The position numbers and the translations under genes are program-made. The notes under the pieces are model-generated. The model searched no databases, was not told where the DNA came from, and saw only the letters and a list, made by a program, of their open reading frames with translations. A stretch of DNA of 5,499 bases from contig CAZKXM010000106.1 in the NCBI GenBank assembly GCA_964556785.1, positions 1 to 5,499 on the forward strand, read 5' to 3'. Source of the DNA: CAG-1031 sp964556785 (GTDB taxonomy: Bacteria; Bacteroidota; Bacteroidia; Bacteroidales; Muribaculaceae). Shown here one piece after another: positions 1 to 5,499 of the stretch; the stretch's first letter is position 1, and the number at the start of each line of letters is the position of its first letter.

Positions 1-747
1 CTGTGCCTGGGCAAGCTGCGCGCGGTGAATGTTGTCGCCATCGGCCTTGTTGATCACGATTCCGTCGGCCATCTCCATGATTCCGCGCTTTATGCCCTGC
101 AGTTCATCGCCGGTTCCGGCGAGCTGGATCAGCAGGAAGAAGTCAACCATCGAATGGACGGCTGTCTCGCTCTGGCCCACACCTACAGTCTCAACGAAAA
201 TATTGTTGAAGCCGGCAGCCTCACAGAGAATGATAGTTTCACGGGTTTTGCGTGCTACGCCGCCGAGGCTGCCTGCCGAGGGGCTGGGACGGATAAATGC
301 GTTAGGGTGAACCGACAGCTTTTCCATGCGGGTCTTGTCGCCCAGAATGCTGCCGCGGGTGCGCTCGCTCGACGGGTCGATCGCGAGCACGGCGAGCTTG
401 CCGCCATCCTTGATCACATGAAGGCCAAACACATCGATCGACGTGCTTTTGCCGGCACCGGGGACACCGGTGATACCGATGCGCCGTGAGTTGCCGCTGA
501 AGGGAATGCACTTCTCGATCACCTCTGACGCGAGCGCACGGTGATCATGCGACAGACTCTCGATATAGGTCACTGCTCGCGACAGGGTCGTGATATCGCC
601 CTTGAGAATCCCCTCCACAAGCTCGCCCGACGTGGGCAGAGGGGCGCGTCGCCGGCGCTGCATGTAGGGGTTGACCACCGGGGGCTGCTCAACGCCTGAA
701 TTCACCGTCAGGCCGATATATTCTTCGTTGTTTTCAGGATGTTTCAT
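1..747 (-). CDS. meaB: MeaB/ArgK-family GTPase, methylmalonyl-CoA mutase chaperone (3' end outside window)
   Basis: The reading frame opens with ATG at 747-745 and stays open to the window edge, giving 249 residues of a protein usually about 330-370 long. Seen in sequence: a Walker A/P-loop GVPGAGKST (residues 94-102), the conserved stretch IDPSSERTRGSILGDKTRM (123-141), RPSPSAGSLGGVARKT (153-168), the G3-like ETVGVGQSE (186-194), GTGDELQGIKRGIMEMAD (211-228) and the guanine-specificity motif NKAD (233-236). These identify the MeaB/ArgK branch of the G3E P-loop GTPases. Family knowledge: cytoplasmic MeaB binds adenosylcobalamin-dependent methylmalonyl-CoA mutase and uses GTP hydrolysis to gate cofactor loading and protect the enzyme from inactivation, on the succinate-propionate route. 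The older name 'LAO/AO transport ATPase' is misleading. The start overlaps the upstream DUF1573 stop by 4 nt (ATGA), so translation is probably coupled and expression depends on the promoter near 2240. No mutase gene is visible here. Identification is firm; the C-terminal dimerisation part cannot be seen. Confidence 0.96.
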   Translation of the reverse strand, partial: MKHPENNEEYIGLTVNSGVEQPPVVNPYMQRRRRAPLPTSGELVEGILKGDITTLSRAVTYIESLSHDHRALASEVIEKCIPFSGNSRRIGITGVPGAGKSTSIDVFGLHVIKDGGKLAVLAIDPSSERTRGSILGDKTRMEKLSVHPNAFIRPSPSAGSLGGVARKTRETIILCEAAGFNNIFVETVGVGQSETAVHSMVDFFLLIQLAGTGDELQGIKRGIMEMADGIVINKADGDNIHRAQLAQAQ

Positions 748-1817
748 GGCTTAACTTCGCCAACCACCCTCACAACGGTGCGGGGATTGGCGGGATCGTT
801 GGTTATGATGATAATTCGGGCATTGAGCATGTCGGAGCTTCCGAGTTGCGCCGGATCGACCACAACGGCGATCCTTTCTGCCTTGCCCGGTTTCACTGTT
901 TGTTTCTTAATCTTGACCGACACCGAAGGGTCGGCGCTGTAGACACGCCTGACGATCATAGGCTCGTGCCCTTTGTTTTTGAGCTGGAGGGTGAAAGTCA
1001 GAGGCTTGTCGGCCGGATTGATGCGCCCGCAGTCAATCATTGAGGGTTCAACATCGACAACCGGAGCCCTGTCGAGCTGCGCGCCGGTCAGCTTCGAGAA
1101 GTCTTCGCGCACTATCGCCACGCTCTTGAGGTCGATGCGACGCCCGCCGGCGGCAATGGAAACGGTGTCGTTCACAATGTCCCACTGACCGGCCTTGAAT
1201 GGATCGAACACGGTGGAGATCACGAAATTCTCGCCCGGAGGCACAGCTGCCGGACTGATCGTGACCGATATATGCTCAGGTTTCGAGAGTATGCGCGGGC
1301 GCAGGGTGTCGGCCAGAGAATTGTAAGCCTCGATATAACGGCCCCCTGTTTCGTTGACGGTTATCTCCCCGAACATCAGCACATCGCTGCGGAGTTTCAT
1401 GGCTCCGGCATCAACGGGATAACGGCTGCGCAGAGTGTTGGCGGTGCCGATAACGGTGCCGCAGATGTTGAGTGTTGTCTTCGCGGGATTGGCGTTGGTT
1501 GTAACCTGCACGCTTTTCTTGAATTTTCCGGGACGGCCCGAAGCATCGAAGCCGACGGTGACACGGGCGGTGTCGCCGGGAGCCACGGGGCGGTCAGAAT
1601 AGTGAGGTGTGGTGCATCCGCAATTGGCACGCGCATTGAGCACCACCAGCGGCTCATCGCCTACGTTGACACCTTCGAACGTACACGACACCACTCCCAG
1701 ATCCTCGTCGAAAGCACCGAAATCATGCTCTTCGGTGAGCCACACAAGCTCAGCGCCGGCCCGCGCCATGAACACTGTCGCCAGACAGCCGATCAGAGTA
1801 AGCAGCCGTGACTTCAT
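744..1817 (-). CDS. Exported three-module DUF1573 protein, 357 aa
   Basis: Residues 1-20 or 1-22 form a Sec signal peptide (MKSR, hydrophobic core, then ARA-GA), so the protein is probably periplasmic. C11 sits in a lipobox-like LIGC, but that is unusually early for a lipoprotein. Module 1 (about 24-123) is a typical DUF1573 domain: HDFGAF, NANCGCTTP with C66-G67-C68, PVAPGDTARVTVGFD, GRPGKFKKSVQVTTN. Module 2 (about 140-232) and module 3 (about 254-357) keep the same beta-sandwich pattern (LMFGEI and MIDCGRI openings, a proline-glycine turn before a V-x-V strand, IIIITNDPANP in module 3) but lack the C-G-C motif. DUF1573 belongs to the Ig-like/ASH-like folds and its function is unknown; a binding or scaffold role is inference. 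The start overlaps the upstream DUF1573 stop and the stop overlaps the meaB start, each as ATGA, placing it in the middle of a three-gene operon. Existence and family are sure; role is unknown. Confidence 0.93.
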   Translation of the reverse strand: MKSRLLTLIGCLATVFMARAGAELVWLTEEHDFGAFDEDLGVVSCTFEGVNVGDEPLVVLNARANCGCTTPHYSDRPVAPGDTARVTVGFDASGRPGKFKKSVQVTTNANPAKTTLNICGTVIGTANTLRSRYPVDAGAMKLRSDVLMFGEITVNETGGRYIEAYNSLADTLRPRILSKPEHISVTISPAAVPPGENFVISTVFDPFKAGQWDIVNDTVSIAAGGRRIDLKSVAIVREDFSKLTGAQLDRAPVVDVEPSMIDCGRINPADKPLTFTLQLKNKGHEPMIVRRVYSADPSVSVKIKKQTVKPGKAERIAVVVDPAQLGSSDMLNARIIIITNDPANPRTVVRVVGEVKP

Positions 1818-2206
1818 TTCTTAGCCGGAATGACCACTCCCGAGAAGCGCAGTTTCACATTTTTCGGCTTACCGTTGGTGCGCACAATCACCTCGCGGTT
1901 GAGCTCGCCGCGTCGGCCGGTCGGATCGAAAGTAATGCTCACCTCTCCACCTTTGCCGGGTGCAATCGGTTCTTTCGGGAAACTGGGGCGGGTACATCCG
2001 CAGCCGCCGTTGCTCACCGACACAATGATGAGCGGGTCGGTGCCTACGTTGGTGAACTGATAGTTGAACGTCACGCGACCCTTCGAGGCCTGGATCTGGC
2101 CCAGATCGATTGCGGTGTCGTTGAACTTGATTGATGCCTGCTCCTTGGCGGCAAGCCCAAGAGCAATGACAACCACAGAAATCATTAAAAGCAGATAGCG
2201 TTTCAT
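1814..2206 (-). CDS. Small exported single-domain DUF1573 protein, 130 aa
   Basis: This is the first gene of the DUF1573-DUF1573-meaB operon. Residues 1-20 are a signal peptide (MKRY, then LLLMISVVVIALGLAA), predicting export to the periplasm. The remaining ~110 residues are one complete DUF1573 domain: AIDLGQI, FTNVGTDPLII, GGCGCTRP with C69-G70-C71, PIAPGKGGEVSITFDPTGRRGELNREVIVRTN, and a final strand KLRFSGVV. The core closely matches module 1 of the downstream 357-aa protein (CGCT-x-P, P-x-APG, V-x-x-x-FD-x-x-GR-x-G, TN), so the two are paralogues, probably from duplication. The ATG at 2206 is preferred because the signal peptide starts there and the promoter -7 element lies 29 bp upstream; no Shine-Dalgarno is seen, as is usual in Bacteroidetes. 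The final codons run into the next ATG as AAATGA. Function is unknown; the nearby cysteine pair could be redox-active or metal-binding, but nothing here tests that. Confidence 0.93.
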   Translation of the reverse strand: MKRYLLLMISVVVIALGLAAKEQASIKFNDTAIDLGQIQASKGRVTFNYQFTNVGTDPLIIVSVSNGGCGCTRPSFPKEPIAPGKGGEVSITFDPTGRRGELNREVIVRTNGKPKNVKLRFSGVVIPAKK

Positions 2207-2235
2207 AAGGCTTTCAAGGTGAGATTTGCGGATTG

Positions 2236-2267
2236 CAAAAGTAATAAAATTTGATCTAACTGAAAAA
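2236..2267 (-). promoter_or_regulatory. Predicted Bacteroidetes promoter of DUF1573-DUF1573-meaB operon
   Basis: Minus-strand TACTTTTG at 2243-2236 matches the -7 consensus TAnnTTTG exactly. About 20 bp upstream is only a T-run (TTTTT, 2267-2263), a poor match to the -33 TTTG. Initiation is expected near 2229-2231, leaving a leader of about 25 nt. A weak -33 box suggests help from an activator or modest basal strength; the direct repeats just upstream are a candidate binding site. Confidence 0.65.
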
Positions 2268-2284
2268 CGCTTATCAACGCTTAT
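2266..2284. repeat. Two 9-bp direct repeats at 10-bp period upstream of the operon promoter
   Basis: Plus-strand AACGCTTAT occurs at 2266-2274 and again at 2276-2284, separated by one base. Relative to the predicted start of the DUF1573-meaB transcript the copies lie at about -36 to -55, overlapping or just upstream of the weak -33 region. Repeats one helical turn apart in this position are typical of activator sites, but no specific regulator can be named from the sequence. Confidence 0.5.
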
Positions 2285-2290
2285 TGGTTG

Positions 2291-2303
2291 CCCGGCTGCC
2301 GGG
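2291..2303 (-). terminator. Weak terminator-like hairpin after the LRR gene
   Basis: CCCGG-CTG-CCGGG forms a 5-bp GC stem with a 3-nt loop, beginning 8 bp after the LRR stop codon on the minus strand. No U-tract follows (the next bases are CAACCAATAA), so this is at best an inefficient terminator or a 3'-end-stabilising structure. Confidence 0.25.
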
Positions 2304-2311
2304 AGTGAGGA

Positions 2312-4957
2312 TCAGTGCACCACCATCTTCCTGACTTCGGTGCCACGACGGATCACATACACTCCGGGGGCGAGCGAGCTGCATCTGCTGTCAATTCTCA
2401 CACCACCTACGGTGTAGATCTCCTCTGCATAATCTGTTTCTGCCTCAACAGCTTCAATCGCGGCAGGGTCGGTGACAATCACCCGGCAACTGCTTTCACT
2501 CAGATTCTCCGGGCTGCGGACGGTTATCGATGTCTCGCCGGGAGCGATGGCGCTCACCATGCCCGAGTCGGTAACGGTTGCAACGGCCGCGTCGGAGCTC
2601 GACCAGAGCACGCGCTGATCGGTGGCATTGGCCGGTATCACCTGAGCCTCAAATTTGGCTGTTTCGCCCACCTTGAGCTGCAGGGTAGCGTCGGTCATAT
2701 CCTCGCCGTTGAGCATGGGGATCACACGGTCCACATCAACGTGATTCACATCGGTTACATTCAACTCAATCCAATCTTCCAGCTCGGGGAAATAGCTGTA
2801 CGCCAAGACTCTTATACCGCCCCAGCCTCTTGCCGTGAGCAGTCCGTCGGCATCGACGGTAGCAACCTCAGGAAGGGGTGAGATCCAGTTGACAAACTGA
2901 ACTGTGGTGAGGGCCGGATCGAACTGTGCGTGGAGCTGCAGGGTCTCTCCCACTTCAACCGAGGTGCGATCGGCAGTTACAGTCAATGACTTGGCTTCGA
3001 CAACGTCGGCATCGGCAATCACCTTGATGCTCACCTGCGTTTCAACTCCGCTGCGCATACGGCCTTTGAGCAGGGCTGTGCCGGGATTCTTTAGAGTGAG
3101 CGGGAACGCTTTGTAGCATGAGTTTTCACTGTCGGAAACAACTCCACTATAGCTAACCTCAACCACAGCTGGATCCGACACCTCCCAACTGATGGGGTCG
3201 GAAAACCAAATCATGCCAGCCTCGGCCGGGTTGGGATACACCTTAATTTCGTAACGCCCACTGCTGTTGGCTGGGAGCGTAACCGTTCGGTCTTCGGTGG
3301 CAGTTGACCCGCCATACTCCTGATAGCCAATGCGCGCGGTGATCGACTCAAGATGTCGGCCAACCTTGACCACGCATGAAGCACTCTTGCCTGATGGCGC
3401 GGTTACGGTAATCGTGGTTTCGCCTACTGACACACCCTTCACCACACCGTTGCCGCTAACTGTCGCCACTGCGGGATCAGCAGATGCCCATTTGAGTTCG
3501 GGAAGGGTTGCGCTTGGAGGATATACGGTAGCCGAAAGAGTAACATTCTCACCTACTGCAACAATGACTTCGTCAAACATCTGAGTGATCACAACTGCAT
3601 CGGCCTCCTTGCTGGTAAACGGCAAAATGCGGCTGAAGTCCTTCCACTGCGCGGCCTGGCGATAGAGCTCAACCGATCCTTCAGGCACAAAAAGAGTTGC
3701 ATTTGCCGGATTGACGCTCAATGTCTTAGCCGCCGGAGGAGTGGTTGCCATGCAATAAAAAGTCATGTCGCTGTTGCTGAACGCCCGGCTCTCGATTGTC
3801 TTGACATTCCTGCCAAGAGTCACGTATCTTAAAAAGCTTTCATAAAATGCATCGGCTCCGATAGTGGTTACTGAAGCCGGAATCTCGATTTCGCGCAGGG
3901 TGCGGCAGTAGCTGGCCATGCCTTCCGGGATTTCGGTTATGGTGGTAGGGAGCTGAAGACGTCGCAGCTGCGTTGAGCTGAATGCCTCTGCCCCAATCGA
4001 GGTAACGCCTGCGGGAACCGCCATCTCCTTCAATCCTGAATATCTGAACGCTCTCTCGCCAATCGATGTCAGCGACGAGGGCAATGAAACTGCCTCCAGC
4101 ATCTCACAGTCAGCAAAAGCATCATTTCCGATAGTCAGCAGCCCATCAGAGAATTCTACACTCCAAAGATTCTTGCACGAAGCGAATGCCGACGCTCCGA
4201 TCTGCGAAACAGTCGGCGGAAAGTTCACACTCTCCAATCCGCTGAGAGAAAAAGCATAGTCACCTATCCTGTTGAGTCCGTTGATCGCAATTTCATTCAG
4301 CGATGAACAGCCATAGAACAATCCCTCGGGAACGGCTGTCATCACAGCCGGCAGCTCTGCGCTGCGCAGTGCCTTGCACTCTCTGAAAACATATTTCCCG
4401 ACCGATTCAAGCTTCGCCGGAAGAATTACCGACCTGAGGCTGGCGCAACCGTCGAAAGCATAGTCACCGATCCGAGTGAGCTCGGCAGGCAGGTTGATCG
4501 CTGCGAGCGAGCTGCATCCATTGAAAGCTCTGCTGTCAATTTTGTTCAACCCTTGCGGCATGGTGACGCTCACCAGCGAACTGCACATGCTGAACGCGCT
4601 GAGTCCGATCGTCTTCAACGACTCTGGCAATATGATTTCTTCCAGATTGACACACCCGGTGAAAGTGAAGTCGTTAATCGCATCCACCTCCGAGAGGATC
4701 ACTACCTTCTTAAGTTCCTCACACGATTCAAACGCACCTCCGTAGATTCCGGTAACCGGATAAAGCACTCCGTTATCATAAAGCGATTTCGGAAGCCTGA
4801 GTTCCTCAGGAATTCTTCCAGCTACGTATCCTGAAATTTCGGCATAACCTTTTGCAATGTTCAGGTTGTAAAACAGGATTCCGTCAGTTCTTTGTTCCGC
4901 GCGGGCCGGAATCAGTAGAATCAGTAACGCCAACAGGAGTGTTGAGAGTCTCTTCAT
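2312..4957 (-). CDS. Exported BspA-like LRR protein with Ig-like (Big_2-type) domains and Por-type C-terminal tail, 881 aa
   Basis: Residues 1-20 are a clear signal peptide ending ARA, with cleavage expected before E21. Residues 25-70 match the BspA-type entry segment (GILFYNLN, later YPVTGIYGGAF). About 15 LRR_5-type repeats of 20-24 residues follow (about 65-400), each with the AF-x-x-C/S core and L-x-x-I/V-x-L/I/F-P strands (for example IGDYAFDGCASLRSVILP, 163-180). A capping unit at 400-447 has the family's CMATTPPAA and LFVPEGSVELYRQAAQWKDF. Then come four Ig-like modules: 453-533 (clear Big_2: LKWASADPAVATV, GVSVGETTITVTA), 536-647 (divergent), 655-736, and 741-830 (clear Big_2: VLWSSSDAAVATV). 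Residues 845-881 (EEIYTVGGVRI, LAPGVYVIRRG, KMVVH) resemble a short type IX/Por sorting domain. Family knowledge points to surface display and adhesion or host-glycan/protein contact; the ligand is unknown. It has its own promoter and leader and appears monocistronic. The frame is intact. Architecture is sure; the T9SS route is plausible only. Confidence 0.94.
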   Translation of the reverse strand: MKRLSTLLLALLILLIPARAEQRTDGILFYNLNIAKGYAEISGYVAGRIPEELRLPKSLYDNGVLYPVTGIYGGAFESCEELKKVVILSEVDAINDFTFTGCVNLEEIILPESLKTIGLSAFSMCSSLVSVTMPQGLNKIDSRAFNGCSSLAAINLPAELTRIGDYAFDGCASLRSVILPAKLESVGKYVFRECKALRSAELPAVMTAVPEGLFYGCSSLNEIAINGLNRIGDYAFSLSGLESVNFPPTVSQIGASAFASCKNLWSVEFSDGLLTIGNDAFADCEMLEAVSLPSSLTSIGERAFRYSGLKEMAVPAGVTSIGAEAFSSTQLRRLQLPTTITEIPEGMASYCRTLREIEIPASVTTIGADAFYESFLRYVTLGRNVKTIESRAFSNSDMTFYCMATTPPAAKTLSVNPANATLFVPEGSVELYRQAAQWKDFSRILPFTSKEADAVVITQMFDEVIVAVGENVTLSATVYPPSATLPELKWASADPAVATVSGNGVVKGVSVGETTITVTAPSGKSASCVVKVGRHLESITARIGYQEYGGSTATEDRTVTLPANSSGRYEIKVYPNPAEAGMIWFSDPISWEVSDPAVVEVSYSGVVSDSENSCYKAFPLTLKNPGTALLKGRMRSGVETQVSIKVIADADVVEAKSLTVTADRTSVEVGETLQLHAQFDPALTTVQFVNWISPLPEVATVDADGLLTARGWGGIRVLAYSYFPELEDWIELNVTDVNHVDVDRVIPMLNGEDMTDATLQLKVGETAKFEAQVIPANATDQRVLWSSSDAAVATVTDSGMVSAIAPGETSITVRSPENLSESSCRVIVTDPAAIEAVEAETDYAEEIYTVGGVRIDSRCSSLAPGVYVIRRGTEVRKMVVH

Positions 4958-4999
4958 TATGCAAGGCTTATTAAAGGTTTATTATTTGTGTGTTTTTGG

Positions 5000-5028
5000 C
5001 GCCAACCTGCCGGTGATATAGGGTGGCG
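5000..5028 (-). promoter_or_regulatory. Possible leader hairpin in the LRR mRNA
   Basis: In the predicted transcript, CGCCACC (5028-5022) can pair with GGUUGGCG (5007-5000) with one bulged U around a 14-nt loop. It overlaps a separate perfect 10-bp palindrome TTGGCGCCAA (4996-5005), which as DNA could be a protein site. Both lie between promoter and start codon. No known riboswitch or RNA family is recognised, and chance formation is possible. Confidence 0.25.
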
Positions 5029-5056
5029 ACGTGTGTTTTAATAATTATCGATGGCC

Positions 5057-5088
5057 CAAAGATAGATAATAAAATCGGACGATGCAAA
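5057..5088 (-). promoter_or_regulatory. Strong Bacteroidetes promoter of the LRR gene
   Basis: Minus-strand TTTG at 5088-5085 (-33), a 20-bp spacer, and TATCTTTG at 5064-5057 (-7) match the Bacteroidetes primary-sigma consensus TTTG/TAnnTTTG in both boxes and spacing. The start of transcription is expected near 5051-5053, giving a leader of about 95 nt. It sits immediately downstream of the secDF terminator, so the LRR gene is independently transcribed. Confidence 0.8.
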
Positions 5089-5104
5089 TCGAGCTCTGTT
5101 CACG

Positions 5105-5142
5105 AAAAAGAGATCCGGAAAGCGCACTGCTTTCCGGATCTC
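5105..5142 (-). terminator. Rho-independent terminator of secDF
   Basis: Minus-strand GAGATCCGGAAAGC (5142-5129) and GCTTTCCGGATCTC (5123-5110) form a perfect 14-bp stem with a 5-nt loop (AGTGC), followed one base-pair step later by TTTTT (5109-5105). It begins 28 bp after the secDF stop codon. This is a textbook intrinsic terminator and the clearest RNA-level signal in the window. Confidence 0.92.
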
Positions 5143-5170
5143 CAATAAGTTGATTCCGCAAGGGATATTA

Positions 5171-5499
5171 TCAGGCCTTGACGGCTGCTTTCTTAGCGCT
5201 CTTGTTGCGGCGCGAGTCGGTGAGATAAGCCACGGGAGCTGCCACGTAGATAGTGGCGAGTGTACCGATAACCACACCGAAGATCATCGCGAAGGTAAAC
5301 GAGCGGATTGCGTCGCCACCAAGAATGAAGATACACAGAAGCACGAGCAGCGTTGAGCACGATGTCATCACGGTTCGTCCCAGAGTAGAGTTGATCGAGT
5401 CGTTGATTGTCACACCGAAGTCCTGCTTGGGATGCAGACCGACATTCTCACGCACGCGGTCAAACACAACCACGGTGTCGTTGATCTGATAACCGATCA
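5171..5499 (-). CDS. secDF: SecF-domain C-terminus of protein translocase SecDF (5' end outside window)
   Basis: The frame enters from the right edge and ends at TGA 5173-5171, giving 108 visible complete residues. It starts IGYQINDTVVVFDRVRENVG, the conserved SecF motif around its central transmembrane segments, followed by SINSTLGRTVMTSCSTLL (SecF typically has INQSINxTLxRTI). Two hydrophobic membrane segments follow (about TVMTSCSTLLVLLCIFIL and FTFAMIFGVVIGTLATIYVA), then a lysine-rich cytoplasmic tail NKSAKKAAVKA. SecD/SecF is the inner-membrane accessory of SecYEG that uses the proton gradient to pull exported proteins into the periplasm. In Bacteroidetes SecD and SecF are normally fused as one long protein, so this is most likely the end of SecDF, although a stand-alone SecF cannot be excluded from the visible part. 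An internal GTG at 5473 is not the start, because the motif continues upstream of it. It is followed by a strong terminator. Confidence 0.94.
   Translation of the reverse strand, partial: IGYQINDTVVVFDRVRENVGLHPKQDFGVTINDSINSTLGRTVMTSCSTLLVLLCIFILGGDAIRSFTFAMIFGVVIGTLATIYVAAPVAYLTDSRRNKSAKKAAVKA

Larger units (their letters stand above)
2207..2311. other. Intergenic region between LRR gene and DUF1573-meaB operon
   Basis: These 105 bp hold no gene. Read on the minus strand they contain, in order, a short GC-rich hairpin just after the LRR stop codon, two copies of ATAAGCGTT one helical turn apart, an AT-rich spacer, a Bacteroidetes -7 element and a leader of roughly 25 nt to the DUF1573 start codon. 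The hairpin is weak, so some read-through from the LRR gene into the operon is possible. Confidence 0.8.
4958..5170. other. Intergenic region between secDF and LRR gene
   Basis: This stretch has no supportable gene. On the minus strand it holds the secDF intrinsic terminator, then after 16 bp the -33 and -7 boxes of the LRR promoter, then an A/T-rich leader of about 95 nt with one possible hairpin. The A-rich stretch before the LRR ATG fits Bacteroidetes translation starts, which commonly rely on unstructured A-rich leaders rather than Shine-Dalgarno pairing. Confidence 0.8.

Noticed and set aside
25..489. A 154-codon open frame on the plus strand
   Set aside because: It lies antisense to meaB, whose P-loop, G3 and NKAD motifs prove the minus-strand frame; the plus-strand translation has no recognisable domain and reflects GC-rich codon shadowing.
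1272..1811. A 179-codon open frame on the plus strand
   Set aside because: It is entirely antisense to the 357-aa DUF1573 gene, shows no family features, and has no promoter or hydrophobic pattern of its own.
1785..1817. Lipobox LIGC (residues 8-11) in the 357-aa DUF1573 protein as a lipoprotein signal
   Set aside because: The cysteine at residue 11 leaves too short a hydrophobic core, the hydrophobic stretch continues past it, and a good signal peptidase I site (ARA-GA) follows, so a soluble periplasmic form is preferred.
2315..2881. A 188-codon open frame on the plus strand
   Set aside because: It is antisense to the Ig-like and tail part of the LRR gene; its histidine- and glycine-rich translation is typical of a shadow frame.
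3700..4800. Possible DNA tandem repeat array in the LRR region
   Set aside because: The repetition is at protein level (20-24-residue LRRs); codons differ between units, so it is an old diverged repeat, not a recent tandem array, apart from the single 27-bp echo reported separately.
5038..5277. A 79-codon minus-strand open frame covering the secDF 3' end and terminator
   Set aside because: It is out of frame with the clear SecF motif and runs through the terminator hairpin, so it is not a real small gene.

Overview
The window looks like chromosomal DNA of a gut-type Bacteroidales bacterium. The evidence is two promoters with the Bacteroidetes -7 consensus TAnnTTTG, no clear Shine-Dalgarno sequences, a BspA-like leucine-rich-repeat surface protein with stacked Ig-like domains and a Por-type C-terminal tail, two DUF1573 proteins, and a SecF segment that in this phylum normally ends a fused SecDF. 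A Muribaculaceae-like source is a guess from overall style and base composition, not something the window proves. Every supported gene is on the minus strand, so transcription runs from high to low coordinates.

In transcription order: (1) the 3' end of secDF (5171-5499, cut by the window edge), closed by a strong intrinsic terminator (5105-5142). (2) A 214-bp gap with the terminator, a very good Bacteroidetes promoter (-33 TTTG, 20-bp spacer, -7 TATCTTTG) and a leader of about 95 nt with a possible hairpin. (3) An 881-residue exported BspA-like protein (2312-4957) with about 15 LRR_5-type repeats, four Ig-like modules and a short sorting-domain-like tail. (4) A 105-bp gap with a weak GC hairpin, a 9-bp direct repeat at 10-bp period and a second promoter (-7 TACTTTTG). 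(5) A compact three-gene operon: a 130-residue DUF1573 protein (1814-2206), a 357-residue three-module DUF1573 protein (744-1817), and meaB (1-747, 3' end outside the window). Both gene junctions in this operon are 4-nt ATGA overlaps.

secDF serves general protein export, and the LRR/Ig protein and both DUF1573 proteins are predicted to use the Sec pathway. MeaB is different: it is a cytoplasmic GTPase that protects and reloads B12-dependent methylmalonyl-CoA mutase. Its tight coupling to two exported proteins of unknown function is the most unexpected arrangement here. I found no mobile element, CRISPR array, tRNA or rRNA, and no clear sign of a wholly new system. The points most worth checking are the DUF1573-DUF1573-meaB coupling and a 27-bp stretch near the 3' end of the LRR gene that copies one of its own LRR segments minus 12 bp.
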